This document shows positions 40,968-49,300 of a DNA stretch of 54,370 bases, one piece after another. How positions within the stretch are numbered: the first letter of the stretch is position 1; every line of letters begins with the position of its first letter. The notes beneath the pieces were generated by a model. That model saw only the letters and a list, made by a program, of their open reading frames with translations, did not search any database and was not told where the DNA came from. Position numbers and translations under genes: made by a program. The stretch spans positions 303,269 to 357,638 of the forward strand of contig NZ_LITU01000070.1 in the NCBI RefSeq assembly GCF_001280595.1, read 5' to 3'. The DNA comes from Paenibacillus xylanivorans (GTDB taxonomy: Bacteria > Bacillota > Bacilli > Paenibacillales > Paenibacillaceae).

Positions 40968-41750
40968 CTAAGCGATTCCGCCTCCGTCAACAACGAGCAC
41001 ACTACCCGTTACCCATGAGGACAAATCACTCGCCAGGAATAATACGGCATTCGCGATATCACGTGGTGTACCTAGACGCTCCAACGGTCTGCCTCCTGCA
41101 GAGGCAACCAGAAATGCTGACTCATCTTGCTGCAGCTGCTTCGCTTCGTCACGCAGGAGCGGTGTATCCGTATCCCCTGGTGATACACAGTTGACTCGAA
41201 TGTTCGCTGCGCCATGGTCGATAGCCATCGCACGCGTCAGATTGACAACGCCTGCCTTTGCCGCGCAATAAGCTGCTGCGCGGTCTCCACCTTTCAGTCC
41301 CCAGCCTGAGCCAGTGTTAATGATGCTGCCTCCGCCGCTATGCTCCATAATGGGAATTACATATTTTGAGAGGAGAAAGACGCCTTTGAGCGAGACATCC
41401 AGTACAAGATCCCAGTCTCTTTCATCCAACTCGGTAACCGTTTTGCGGCGGATGACGCCTGCATTATTGAACAGGATGTGAATCCCTCCAAGCACTGATT
41501 CAATCTCTGATGCTGTGCGTTCACAGTCAGCGGAAGAGGTCACGTTGCAGCAGTAAAAGCTAGCCTCACCGCCCTGTTCACGGATACTGGCGACTGCCTC
41601 GTTACCCGCAGCCCCATTGATATCAATCAAGGCAACATGTGCCCCGAAGCTTGCCAGAAGCTCAGCAGTAGCCAGCCCAATGCCCGATGCCCCACCAGTA
41701 ATGACGGCTACCTTGCCAGATAAATTCAAAACGTCCTGTGTATTAAGCAT
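40968..41750 (-). CDS. Short-chain dehydrogenase/reductase (SDR)
   Basis: NAD(P)-dependent oxidoreductase, 260 residues, Rossmann fold. Cofactor site TGGASGIG; NNAG; catalytic Ser in the INTGSGWG stretch, Tyr and Lys in YCAAK; C-terminal RLGTPRDIANAVLFLASDLSSWVTG with VDGGG. It acts on a hydroxy compound, probably a sugar-derived alcohol or hydroxy acid. I chose ATG 41750 with GGAGGAG upstream; the ATG overlaps the GH2 stop by 8 bases, so translation is coupled to the beta-galactosidase gene. Followed by the GcvPA-like gene. Confidence 0.9.
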   Translation of the reverse strand: MLNTQDVLNLSGKVAVITGGASGIGLATAELLASFGAHVALIDINGAAGNEAVASIREQGGEASFYCCNVTSSADCERTASEIESVLGGIHILFNNAGVIRRKTVTELDERDWDLVLDVSLKGVFLLSKYVIPIMEHSGGGSIINTGSGWGLKGGDRAAAYCAAKAGVVNLTRAMAIDHGAANIRVNCVSPGDTDTPLLRDEAKQLQQDESAFLVASAGGRPLERLGTPRDIANAVLFLASDLSSWVTGSVLVVDGGGIA

Positions 41751-44700
41751 GCTTATTCTCCTCCATTTCATGTTGCATCGCTTCTATACTTATTCGGCGG
41801 CTAAGCCGTTCAGGAGAGCTATCCTCTGCCATATATGCCTGAAGCAAGATGCGGAACTGGAACGCTTCCGGCGTAACCGTATTCTCTGGCGACTGTGCTG
41901 GGCCGCAGCTGTTGCTTCCCAGTCCATTCTGTCTGTAATCCAGGTTCAGTGTGATGAAATCACGAGGTGCCAAATCGCTCATATGCTGCGCCTTCTCCAG
42001 ATCGCTGTCCGTGTAACGTCTGGCGCTGAAATCAAGTGTCGGCACTCCTGCTGCCAGCAGACCAATTCCTGCTCCATCAGCGATCGACACCCATCTTACA
42101 TCTGTCCGGTTTCCGTTCTCCTGAGGATAGATATACGACGTGAACAACCCATCTACACTGCTCTGATATATGCCGAAGCGTCCGGCCTCCCGGCTATCTG
42201 AATAGCTCTCACCCGGCCCACGCCCATACCATTTCACACGGTCTATATCACCTGGAACTTCCATTTGAAGACCGATTTTCGGGAGCATAGCAGGGGGTGT
42301 TCCTTCCGGCATTCCCTTCACATCCATAATGATTAGTCCACTTGCAGTAACTGTATAGGAAGTCTCGCACCGGAATCCCCAATCGTGGACGGGTGGTGCT
42401 ATGCGAGAAGTCCAGATAACACGTGCTGACGTTTCGTCCAGCTGCTCCCAACGAAAGTCGTCTATCCGCTCTGTCAGTCGATCGAGGTGAGCTTTGCGCC
42501 AATCCGGAAGCACATACATATCGTTATCAATTGGAGCGCGCCAGAAATTCAGCCGTGGTCCCTTTTGAATCAGTTCCTTTCCGTTCAGGCGAAGGGACGT
42601 AAACCCTGCACGTAGACGATTAAACGAAATACGGAAACGATCATTCGCAAGGACTAGCTCGCGTCCTTCTTCGGTGACTGACAATTTCTGCTCTCCAGAC
42701 AGCTGCGACAAGGAAGATACGGCTGAGCTTGAATGAGTCGGCAGTGCAAACTGTGCCCAAGCTACTTCATGCCCTTGCGCCGCCCAAGCGCAGTCAGCTG
42801 CCAGCGTGAAGCCGACATTCAGCCACATTTCCGTACCCGGATCGAGAAGGATCGACTGCTGATCTACCAAATTTGGAATCAACAAGTCTGCGCTATCACC
42901 TGGACCAACCTGCGGAAGTACGAGTACACCGCTGTTAACCGTTCGTCCATCAGCCGTGACACTGTAGTGGACCTGGAGATGATCCAGTGTCACGAAATCA
43001 TACCGATTCGTTACGCGAACCTTTCCTGCATCTATCAATTGGACCCTCACAGGTTCGATGATTTTCTTATATTCAATGAGTCCCGGAGAGGGGGTGCGGT
43101 CTGGACGAACCAGCCCATCAATAACAAAATTACTGTTATTCGGTACATCTCCGTAATCGCCGCCGTAAGCATAATCAGCCTTGCCATCGATTGTTGTTCT
43201 GCTAAGCCCATGGTCGATCCATTCCCAGACAAAGCCGCCTTGAAGGCGCCGATAAGCATCAAATGTGTCAAAATACGTTCGTAACCCTCCGGGTCCATTG
43301 CCCATTGCATGAGCAAATTCACATAGGATATGCGGCTTTGGATGATCTGTCAGCTGGCCGAAGCCTTCCATTTTCTCCACAGAAGAATACATCGTGCTCA
43401 CCACATCACACACTTCCGCTTCACGGTCCTCTTCATAATGGATAAGTCGTGTGGAATCATTGGCTTTGCACCACTCAGACATCGCGCGGAAATTGCAGCC
43501 GAAGCCGGATTCATTGCCAAGCGACCAGAAAATTACGGAAGGGTGGTTCTTGTCGCGCTCCACCATACGGCGGATACGGTCAACATAGGCATCCTTCCAA
43601 GCCGGATCGTCGCTAAGACGTGAAATATTGCCCAGCGGCTCGAAGCCGTGCGTTTCCAGGTCCGTCTCTTCCATCACGTATAGCCCATACTCATCACATA
43701 GATCATAGAACCGCGGGTCGTTTGGATAATGTGCCGTCCGCACCGCATTGATATTGTGCTGCTTCATCATTTGGATATCTTCGCGCATGGTGGATACCGT
43801 AACGGTTCGTCCCGTATCTGGATGATGGTCATGTCGGTTCACACCTTTGAGAAGGATCGCTACGCCATTCACCAAGAACTGCCCATCCTTGACTTCCACA
43901 CGGCGGAACCCGACTCGCTGGGCAATTGTTTCTATAATTTGATTCTTCGAATCTACCACCGAAATGATCAGATGATATAAATAAGGAGATTCGGCATTCC
44001 ATAAGGAAGGCTTCGCCACAGGCAGATTGAACTCGACCCTTGAAGGATGGTTTAGATTCTTCTCAGCAGACAGGATCTGCGCTCCAACCTTATTCAGCAA
44101 TTGCAACTGTACCTTGCCCTGAACTTCTTCTCCATCAAGGTCTAATCGGACCGACAGTACCGCATTCGTAAACTCTGTATCTAGCTCTGTTACAATTCGA
44201 TAATCCGTGATGCGGAACGCTGAAGGCTCGGAAACCAGATAGACATCCCGGAAAATGCCACTCATCCACCACATATCCTGGTCCTCCAAATAACTACCAT
44301 CAGACCACTGGTAAACCCGGACTGCCAATCGGTTAACTCCCGCCTTCAGGTAAGGGGTCAGATCAAATTCTGATGTCAGGCGACTGCCTTGGCTGTACCC
44401 TACAAACGACCCATTCAGCCATACATGAAAGGCGCTATCTACACCGTCGAACTTAAGTGAAACAACTCTTCCATCCCAATAGTCTGGCAGTGTAAATTCC
44501 TTTACGTAGCTACCTGTTGGATTATCATTAGGCACATGAGGAGGATCAACAGGGAAGGGATAGTAAAGGTCCGTGTAATGCGGATTTCCGTAGCCTTGCA
44601 ACTGCCAGTGGCCAGGGACAGGAATATCATCCCAACCTGAGGTATCGTATTCATTTTGATGAAAATCCGGGGGGGCCAGCTCAGGCCCCTCAGCAAATTG

Positions 44701-44877
44701 GAATTTCCAAATACCGTTCAGCGATTTGAACCACGGAGAGCTTCCTCTGTCATAGTTCAGAGCGCTTTCTTTATTGGAATGAGGAATAAAATAGGAGCGA
44801 CTCTTCGCACGATTTCTCTCCAGCACGCTGAGGTTATCCCAGTCGCGCCCCATGTTCATAACATCCATGATAGTCAT
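41743..44877 (-). CDS. Beta-galactosidase, GH2 (LacZ type)
   Basis: Family 2 glycoside hydrolase of about 1044 residues. Layout: N-terminal sugar-binding and beta-sandwich domains, catalytic TIM barrel, and the LacZ small-chain domains at the C-terminus. Acid/base Glu in SLGNESGFGCNF, nucleophile Glu in ILCEFAHAMGNG, and HGFEPLGN-type loop. The N-terminal PVPGHWQLQGYG and VNRHDHHPDTGR are typical LacZ. The beta-galactoside substrate is likely, but other glycosidic bonds are possible. Start ATG 44877 with AGAGAGG 6 bases upstream; the ATG at 44883 has none. It runs into the SDR gene and follows the ABC permease by 20 bases, so it is part of the transporter operon. Confidence 0.95.
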   Translation of the reverse strand: MTIMDVMNMGRDWDNLSVLERNRAKSRSYFIPHSNKESALNYDRGSSPWFKSLNGIWKFQFAEGPELAPPDFHQNEYDTSGWDDIPVPGHWQLQGYGNPHYTDLYYPFPVDPPHVPNDNPTGSYVKEFTLPDYWDGRVVSLKFDGVDSAFHVWLNGSFVGYSQGSRLTSEFDLTPYLKAGVNRLAVRVYQWSDGSYLEDQDMWWMSGIFRDVYLVSEPSAFRITDYRIVTELDTEFTNAVLSVRLDLDGEEVQGKVQLQLLNKVGAQILSAEKNLNHPSRVEFNLPVAKPSLWNAESPYLYHLIISVVDSKNQIIETIAQRVGFRRVEVKDGQFLVNGVAILLKGVNRHDHHPDTGRTVTVSTMREDIQMMKQHNINAVRTAHYPNDPRFYDLCDEYGLYVMEETDLETHGFEPLGNISRLSDDPAWKDAYVDRIRRMVERDKNHPSVIFWSLGNESGFGCNFRAMSEWCKANDSTRLIHYEEDREAEVCDVVSTMYSSVEKMEGFGQLTDHPKPHILCEFAHAMGNGPGGLRTYFDTFDAYRRLQGGFVWEWIDHGLSRTTIDGKADYAYGGDYGDVPNNSNFVIDGLVRPDRTPSPGLIEYKKIIEPVRVQLIDAGKVRVTNRYDFVTLDHLQVHYSVTADGRTVNSGVLVLPQVGPGDSADLLIPNLVDQQSILLDPGTEMWLNVGFTLAADCAWAAQGHEVAWAQFALPTHSSSAVSSLSQLSGEQKLSVTEEGRELVLANDRFRISFNRLRAGFTSLRLNGKELIQKGPRLNFWRAPIDNDMYVLPDWRKAHLDRLTERIDDFRWEQLDETSARVIWTSRIAPPVHDWGFRCETSYTVTASGLIIMDVKGMPEGTPPAMLPKIGLQMEVPGDIDRVKWYGRGPGESYSDSREAGRFGIYQSSVDGLFTSYIYPQENGNRTDVRWVSIADGAGIGLLAAGVPTLDFSARRYTDSDLEKAQHMSDLAPRDFITLNLDYRQNGLGSNSCGPAQSPENTVTPEAFQFRILLQAYMAEDSSPERLSRRISIEAMQHEMEENKHA

Positions 44878-44897
44878 TCCCATCCTCTCTGTGTGTT

Positions 44898-45710
44898 TTA
44901 TCCTTTAATGCCTGTCGTGGCAATTCCGCCGACAATGTAACGCTGGGCGAAGAAGAAAATTGCAAGCGGCGGAATCGAGATTAAGCAGGTGATAGCCATG
45001 ATGGACTGCATATCAACGCCGTACATGCCCTTGAATTGAGATAGGCCAAGCGTTAGCGTATATTTTGACTGATCATTCAGGAAAATGAGCGGCCCCAGAT
45101 AGTCATTCCAGCATCCCATGAACTGGAATACGGAGACCAGAATCAGCGAAGGACCCATTAGCGGCACAATGATTCGAAGCAGAACCGTCATTTTACTAGC
45201 GCCGTCAATCGTCGCTGCTTCATCCAGCTCCCGGGGCAGGGTCATAATGAACTGCCGTAACAAAAAGATATAATAGGCAGAGCCGAACCACGACGGAATA
45301 ATCAACGGTTTGAGTGTGTTGATCCAACCCAAATAGTTGAACTCCATATATTGCGGAATCATCGTTACTTCCCAAGGAATCATCATGGTCGCCAGAACGA
45401 CAAGAAATAGGAAATCACGCCCTTTGAACTGAAATCTGGCGAAGCCGTAAGCGACGAGCGTACAGGATATCAGCTGACCTATGGTGGATAAAACCGTAAC
45501 GAGCAGTGTGTTTTTTAAAAATAAATTAAAGGGCTGGATGTTCCATGCCTCTGCGAAGTTACTGAATTTCCAGTCGGACGGAATCCATTTAGGAGGAAAC
45601 AGATAAAGCTCCTGCGGTGATTTCAGCGCCGTGGTCACCGCCCAGAAGAGTGGGGCGATGAACAGCAGTGAGAACAAAATCAGCAACGCGTATGCAAATA
45701 CTTTTTTCAT
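44898..45710 (-). CDS. Sugar ABC transporter permease, YesQ/MalG-like
   Basis: CUT1 importer permease of 270 residues with six helices. The N-terminus (AYALLILFSLLFIAPLFWAVTTALKS) is typical of MalG-like proteins. The docking loop reads TLPRELDEAATIDGASKMTVL, with the EAA..D..G pattern. ATG 45710 overlaps the other permease stop. The locus carries no ATPase gene, so a shared MsmX-type ATPase is likely. Delivers oligosaccharide to the downstream beta-galactosidase. Confidence 0.92.
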   Translation of the reverse strand: MKKVFAYALLILFSLLFIAPLFWAVTTALKSPQELYLFPPKWIPSDWKFSNFAEAWNIQPFNLFLKNTLLVTVLSTIGQLISCTLVAYGFARFQFKGRDFLFLVVLATMMIPWEVTMIPQYMEFNYLGWINTLKPLIIPSWFGSAYYIFLLRQFIMTLPRELDEAATIDGASKMTVLLRIIVPLMGPSLILVSVFQFMGCWNDYLGPLIFLNDQSKYTLTLGLSQFKGMYGVDMQSIMAITCLISIPPLAIFFFAQRYIVGGIATTGIKG

Positions 45711-46699
45711 CAGGACCGCCCCCTTTTACTGGCTTTAAGCTTCTTCTGCGGATTCTTATTCATTTCACCTTCATAGAACACCCAGGCTTCCGACGATTTG
45801 AATACCAGGAACGTCAAGGTAAGCACAATCAGGAACATAAACCAGGCGTTGGCAGCAGAGTAACCCATCTTGAAATATTTGAAAGCGTTCTCATACATGT
45901 ACATCGCATAGAAATAGGTTGATTTCAACGGCCCGCCTCCCGTAAGGAGCAGAGCCAGAGTTAACTGCTGGAATGCCGCAATAATCGATGTGATCAGATT
46001 GAAGAGAAGCGTTGGCGTAATCATCGGAATGGTTATACTCAAGAACTTCCGGATCTTTCCTGCTCCGTCGATTGAGGCGGATTCGTACAGATCCTTTGGA
46101 ATGCCTTTAAGTCCAGCTAGGAAAATAAGCATCATGGATCCTTGACCCCATAGGCTGGCAACGACCATCGCAACAAGTGACCAGTTCGTATCATTCAGCC
46201 AATCGGGCCCCTGAATGCCAAAGACAGACAAGAAATAGTTCAGAATCCCATAGTCTCCGCTGTATACCCAAGACCAGATCATAGCAAGCGCCACACCTGA
46301 GATCACAGATGGGAGATAGAATGCCGTACGGAAAATGGCGCTTCCTCTTACCTTTTGGTTTAGCAGCATCGCAAGTCCGAGAGCGACTACAATATTGAGC
46401 GGAACGAACAGGGCTGCAAATTTCAGTGTTACAAATAGAGATTTCCAAAAAAGCGGATCATTCGAAAACATCTCTACGTAGTTGTCTAGACCGATAAAAG
46501 TCACCTTACCGACGATGGGCCAATCAAAAAATGAAATGACCAGTGAAAACAGCAGGGGTCCTAAAGTGAAGACAACAAATCCAAATATCCAAGGGAAGAT
46601 AAAGAGGTAGGGAGCAACCCCACCCCATTTACGACGCTTTTTCAAGGCCTTAAGGGTAGCTGTCGGTTCCGATGTATTCTGCAGGTAGGTCTGAGCCAT
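45710..46699 (-). CDS. Sugar ABC transporter permease, YesP/MalF-like
   Basis: Permease of 329 residues, six helices. N-terminal extension of about 20 charged residues (KKRRKWG), then APYLFIFPWIFGFVVFTLGPLL, typical of MalF-like. Docking loop GIPKDLYESASIDGAGKIRKF (EAA-like, with ESA instead of EAA). ATG 46699; it lies 24 bases after the binding-protein gene. The last base of its stop is shared with the next start. Confidence 0.92.
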   Translation of the reverse strand: MAQTYLQNTSEPTATLKALKKRRKWGGVAPYLFIFPWIFGFVVFTLGPLLFSLVISFFDWPIVGKVTFIGLDNYVEMFSNDPLFWKSLFVTLKFAALFVPLNIVVALGLAMLLNQKVRGSAIFRTAFYLPSVISGVALAMIWSWVYSGDYGILNYFLSVFGIQGPDWLNDTNWSLVAMVVASLWGQGSMMLIFLAGLKGIPKDLYESASIDGAGKIRKFLSITIPMITPTLLFNLITSIIAAFQQLTLALLLTGGGPLKSTYFYAMYMYENAFKYFKMGYSAANAWFMFLIVLTLTFLVFKSSEAWVFYEGEMNKNPQKKLKASKRGRS

Positions 46700-46723
46700 C
46701 TCCTAACCTTCTTTCTACAATTG

Positions 46724-47986
46724 TTATTTCAAATATCGCTCGCTGTCCTTAACCGCCTGATTCAACGCTTCTTGGGCATTGCTACCGTGCATCACTGCTT
46801 CCACCGCAGCCGACAGCTGTCGGTTCACTTCATTCCACTTCGGATTGAGTAGAAATGCAGGTGTATTGTCCGAACGTTCAAGCATGGTGTAATAAGGTTT
46901 GTAGAGCGGATCTTGATCCTTCTTGAGCTCATTTACAACACTTTGTCGTACTGGCAGGTCAGCAACGCGCATTTTGATCGATTCATTAGAGACATAAAAT
47001 TTAACGAATTCCCATGCCAGATCTTTGTGCTTGGAGTCTTTGGCAATAGACAGCGCAGATTCGGCCAGTACACCTTTAACCGGTTTGCCAGGAAAAGCCG
47101 GAATTTCGACCGTGCCTACATCAATTCCCGCTTGTTTAAATGATTCAAGCGGCCAGATTCCGCTCTCCCACATGGCGATCTTACCGCCTTTAAAAATATC
47201 ATCACCGCTTTGCTGGCCTTTGCCACCTGTGAGCACGGCGGTGCCGTTCTTCACCATATCACCAAACATCTGGATAGCTTCAGCGGTTTCCTTACTGTTC
47301 ATGTAGCCTTCGATGGTTTTACCATCCGGGGAAATAAAGGAGCCACCGTTGCTCCAGACAAAGCCCTGCAAGTCATACGTATCATTCTCTGCACGGGCAC
47401 CGAAGCCGTACTGTTTCGTGGATTTGTCCGTCAGCTTCTTAGCGATATCCTGGAATTCACTCCATTCCCATCCGTCTTTAGGATAAGGGACACCGGCAGC
47501 ATCAAAGAGCTTCTTGTTATAGTAGACAACCCGAGTTGTGAAGCCAGCCGGAATGCCGTATAGCTTATCGTCAATTTTTCCATAGTTGAACAACCCTTTG
47601 TAAAAGTCATCTATCTTCAGGTCTTTATCCTTTTCTGCGTAGCTATCCAGTGGTTCCAGGGATTGATGGTAGGTAGGGAAGTCCCACATGTACATGACGT
47701 CCGGCGGGTTACCAGCTCCAAAACCTGCGGCAAGCTTCTGGTCAAATCCGTCCGCATAGGCCTCAACCTGCACCTTTGTTCCAGGATGTTCCGCTTCAAA
47801 CTTTTTGGCAATATCCTGCTCAATTTTGAGTGCGTCCCCCGTATCCCAGGTTGCAAAGCGAAGCGTATTCGTCTGATTCGAACCGCCGTTCTCCGGATTG
47901 GCTGTTTCGGCGTTACCGCCACATGCAGACAGCATACATACCACCAGCGTCGTTGCAAGGACAATGAGTGGAGATCTCTTTTTCAT
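46724..47986 (-). CDS. Sugar-binding lipoprotein, YesO-like
   Basis: Family 1 extracellular solute-binding protein, 420 residues. Lipoprotein signal with lipobox LSAC (Cys near 22). Binding protein motifs include LRFATWDTGD, GNPPDVMYMWDFPTYHQSL, YGIPAGFTTRVVYYNKKLFD and GKIAMWESGIWPL. ATG 47986 with GGGAGC upstream. First gene of the ABC operon, behind an inverted cre-like pair (48021-48060), so likely subject to CcpA and to the response regulator. Substrate probably an oligosaccharide ending in beta-galactose. Confidence 0.92.
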   Translation of the reverse strand: MKKRSPLIVLATTLVVCMLSACGGNAETANPENGGSNQTNTLRFATWDTGDALKIEQDIAKKFEAEHPGTKVQVEAYADGFDQKLAAGFGAGNPPDVMYMWDFPTYHQSLEPLDSYAEKDKDLKIDDFYKGLFNYGKIDDKLYGIPAGFTTRVVYYNKKLFDAAGVPYPKDGWEWSEFQDIAKKLTDKSTKQYGFGARAENDTYDLQGFVWSNGGSFISPDGKTIEGYMNSKETAEAIQMFGDMVKNGTAVLTGGKGQQSGDDIFKGGKIAMWESGIWPLESFKQAGIDVGTVEIPAFPGKPVKGVLAESALSIAKDSKHKDLAWEFVKFYVSNESIKMRVADLPVRQSVVNELKKDQDPLYKPYYTMLERSDNTPAFLLNPKWNEVNRQLSAAVEAVMHGSNAQEALNQAVKDSERYLK

Positions 47987-48020
47987 ATTGTCAGCTCCCT
48001 GTAAATGAGGTTTATAATAA

Positions 48021-48060
48021 TTGAACCGCTTTCATCGTAACTCGAATGAAAGCGGTTCAA
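48021..48060. promoter_or_regulatory. Inverted pair of cre-like boxes / hairpin
   Basis: TTGAACCGCTTTCA (48021-48034) and TGAAAGCGGTTCAA (48047-48060), arms of a perfect 15-base inverted repeat around a 10-base loop. Each arm resembles the catabolite-response element TGWAANCGNTNWCA with mismatches. It lies between the response-regulator stop and the binding-protein gene, so it could also end the upstream transcript. Confidence 0.55.
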
Positions 48061-48115
48061 AACGTGTATCTATTCGAATGTTGTTGTGATTTTGTTCGAA
48101 TTAGTGAAGCAGGTG

Positions 48116-49300
48116 TCAATCTGTTCGGAACCCGTCGTCTTTTTGTTGGGCCCGGTAATGGCTCGGTGTCTGACCCGTACAGCGTTTGAACCATTTACTG
48201 AAATACTTGCTATCACCAAGTCCAGTTCGCTCGGCTATTTCCTGCATGGTTAGGTGTGTATCCCGCAGTAAGCCATAAGCAAGGCGCAGTTTACGTTTAT
48301 ATTGGAACGCAATGAAGCTATCACCGACAGCCTTCTTAAACAGAATGGAGAAATGACTGCGGCTGAGTCCAACCTCTTCCGCCAGTTCGCTGGCTGACCA
48401 GTCAGCTGCGGGATTAGCATATAGTAGATTCACGGCTTTCCAGATCGGATCTGGCCACTGATTTACGGATATCCCATAGAGCCTCTCTAGCTCAGCTTCT
48501 TTATGAAGGTTTTGGAACGCCTGTTTCAGATCATGGCTATGGAGCAAGGATTCTTTACGAGTCCATTTCAGCTTACCGCATTTACTCTTACTTTCTATCA
48601 GAAGACTATCTGCAGCTCCCCGGAGCGAATTGGGAACAATCCAATAGCAGTATTCTTCTCCATAAGGAATGATCGTACCCTCGCACATGCTGCGGTCATC
48701 CTTCCCCGCATCCTGTAGTATCCCGGTCCAAGATGCTCCGCATTCTGCCGTCCGAATCAGATATATCAACAGCGGCTCACCATTAAAATGCCATTGCCCG
48801 CCATGTAGCTTCTCCAGCTCCTCTGGAAATTTATAGCTATGCCCGTTCAGCCATGCAAAGAGCAGCGTTTCCATACGTTCTTCATCCTTAGGAGAGGCTG
48901 GAGTGGAGATCGACAGTTCCTGCTGGAACTTCTTTAGCATCTCTTCAAGCTCTTCGTCCTCAAAAGCGGTCTTCAAAAGATATCCGGATGCCCCAAGCTG
49001 AATTCCCTGTTGTGCGTATTCAAAATCTCGGTGGCAACTGAGCAGAATTATTTTTGTCATCGCCGCCATCTCCTTTATCTTGCGAGACAGCTCAATGCCA
49101 TCCATCTCTGGCATTACAATATCTGTAATGACAATTTCCGGCCTATGCTCCAGAAAGGCTTCCCAAGCTTTTTGTCCATTGGGCGCGTCAGCTACAACTT
49201 CCATTCCGAATTTCTCCCAAGGTACGGTCGAGCGTAGACCTTTCCGTACAATGCTCTCATCATCTGCAATCAGCACCTTAATTCTCTTTGCTGTATCCAT
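48116..49300 (-). CDS. Response regulator, YesN/AraC type
   Basis: Response regulator of about 394 residues. The receiver (1-120) has IKVLIADDESIVRKGL, phosphorylation Asp in VITDIVMPEMDG and a Lys near residue 105. The C-terminal AraC double HTH begins WSASELAEEVGLSRSHFSILFKK, then MQEIAERTGLGDSKYFSKWFKR. Start ATG 49300 with GGAGGAG upstream; it overlaps the kinase gene end by 23 bases. It pairs with the kinase just upstream and probably activates the sugar ABC/GH2 operon next to it. The middle (130-290) is a variable region with no known domain. Confidence 0.93.
   Translation of the reverse strand: MDTAKRIKVLIADDESIVRKGLRSTVPWEKFGMEVVADAPNGQKAWEAFLEHRPEIVITDIVMPEMDGIELSRKIKEMAAMTKIILLSCHRDFEYAQQGIQLGASGYLLKTAFEDEELEEMLKKFQQELSISTPASPKDEERMETLLFAWLNGHSYKFPEELEKLHGGQWHFNGEPLLIYLIRTAECGASWTGILQDAGKDDRSMCEGTIIPYGEEYCYWIVPNSLRGAADSLLIESKSKCGKLKWTRKESLLHSHDLKQAFQNLHKEAELERLYGISVNQWPDPIWKAVNLLYANPAADWSASELAEEVGLSRSHFSILFKKAVGDSFIAFQYKRKLRLAYGLLRDTHLTMQEIAERTGLGDSKYFSKWFKRCTGQTPSHYRAQQKDDGFRTD

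Noticed and set aside
42733..43284. Plus-strand open frame of 183 codons
   Set aside because: Antisense to the GH2 catalytic region; no plausible domain.
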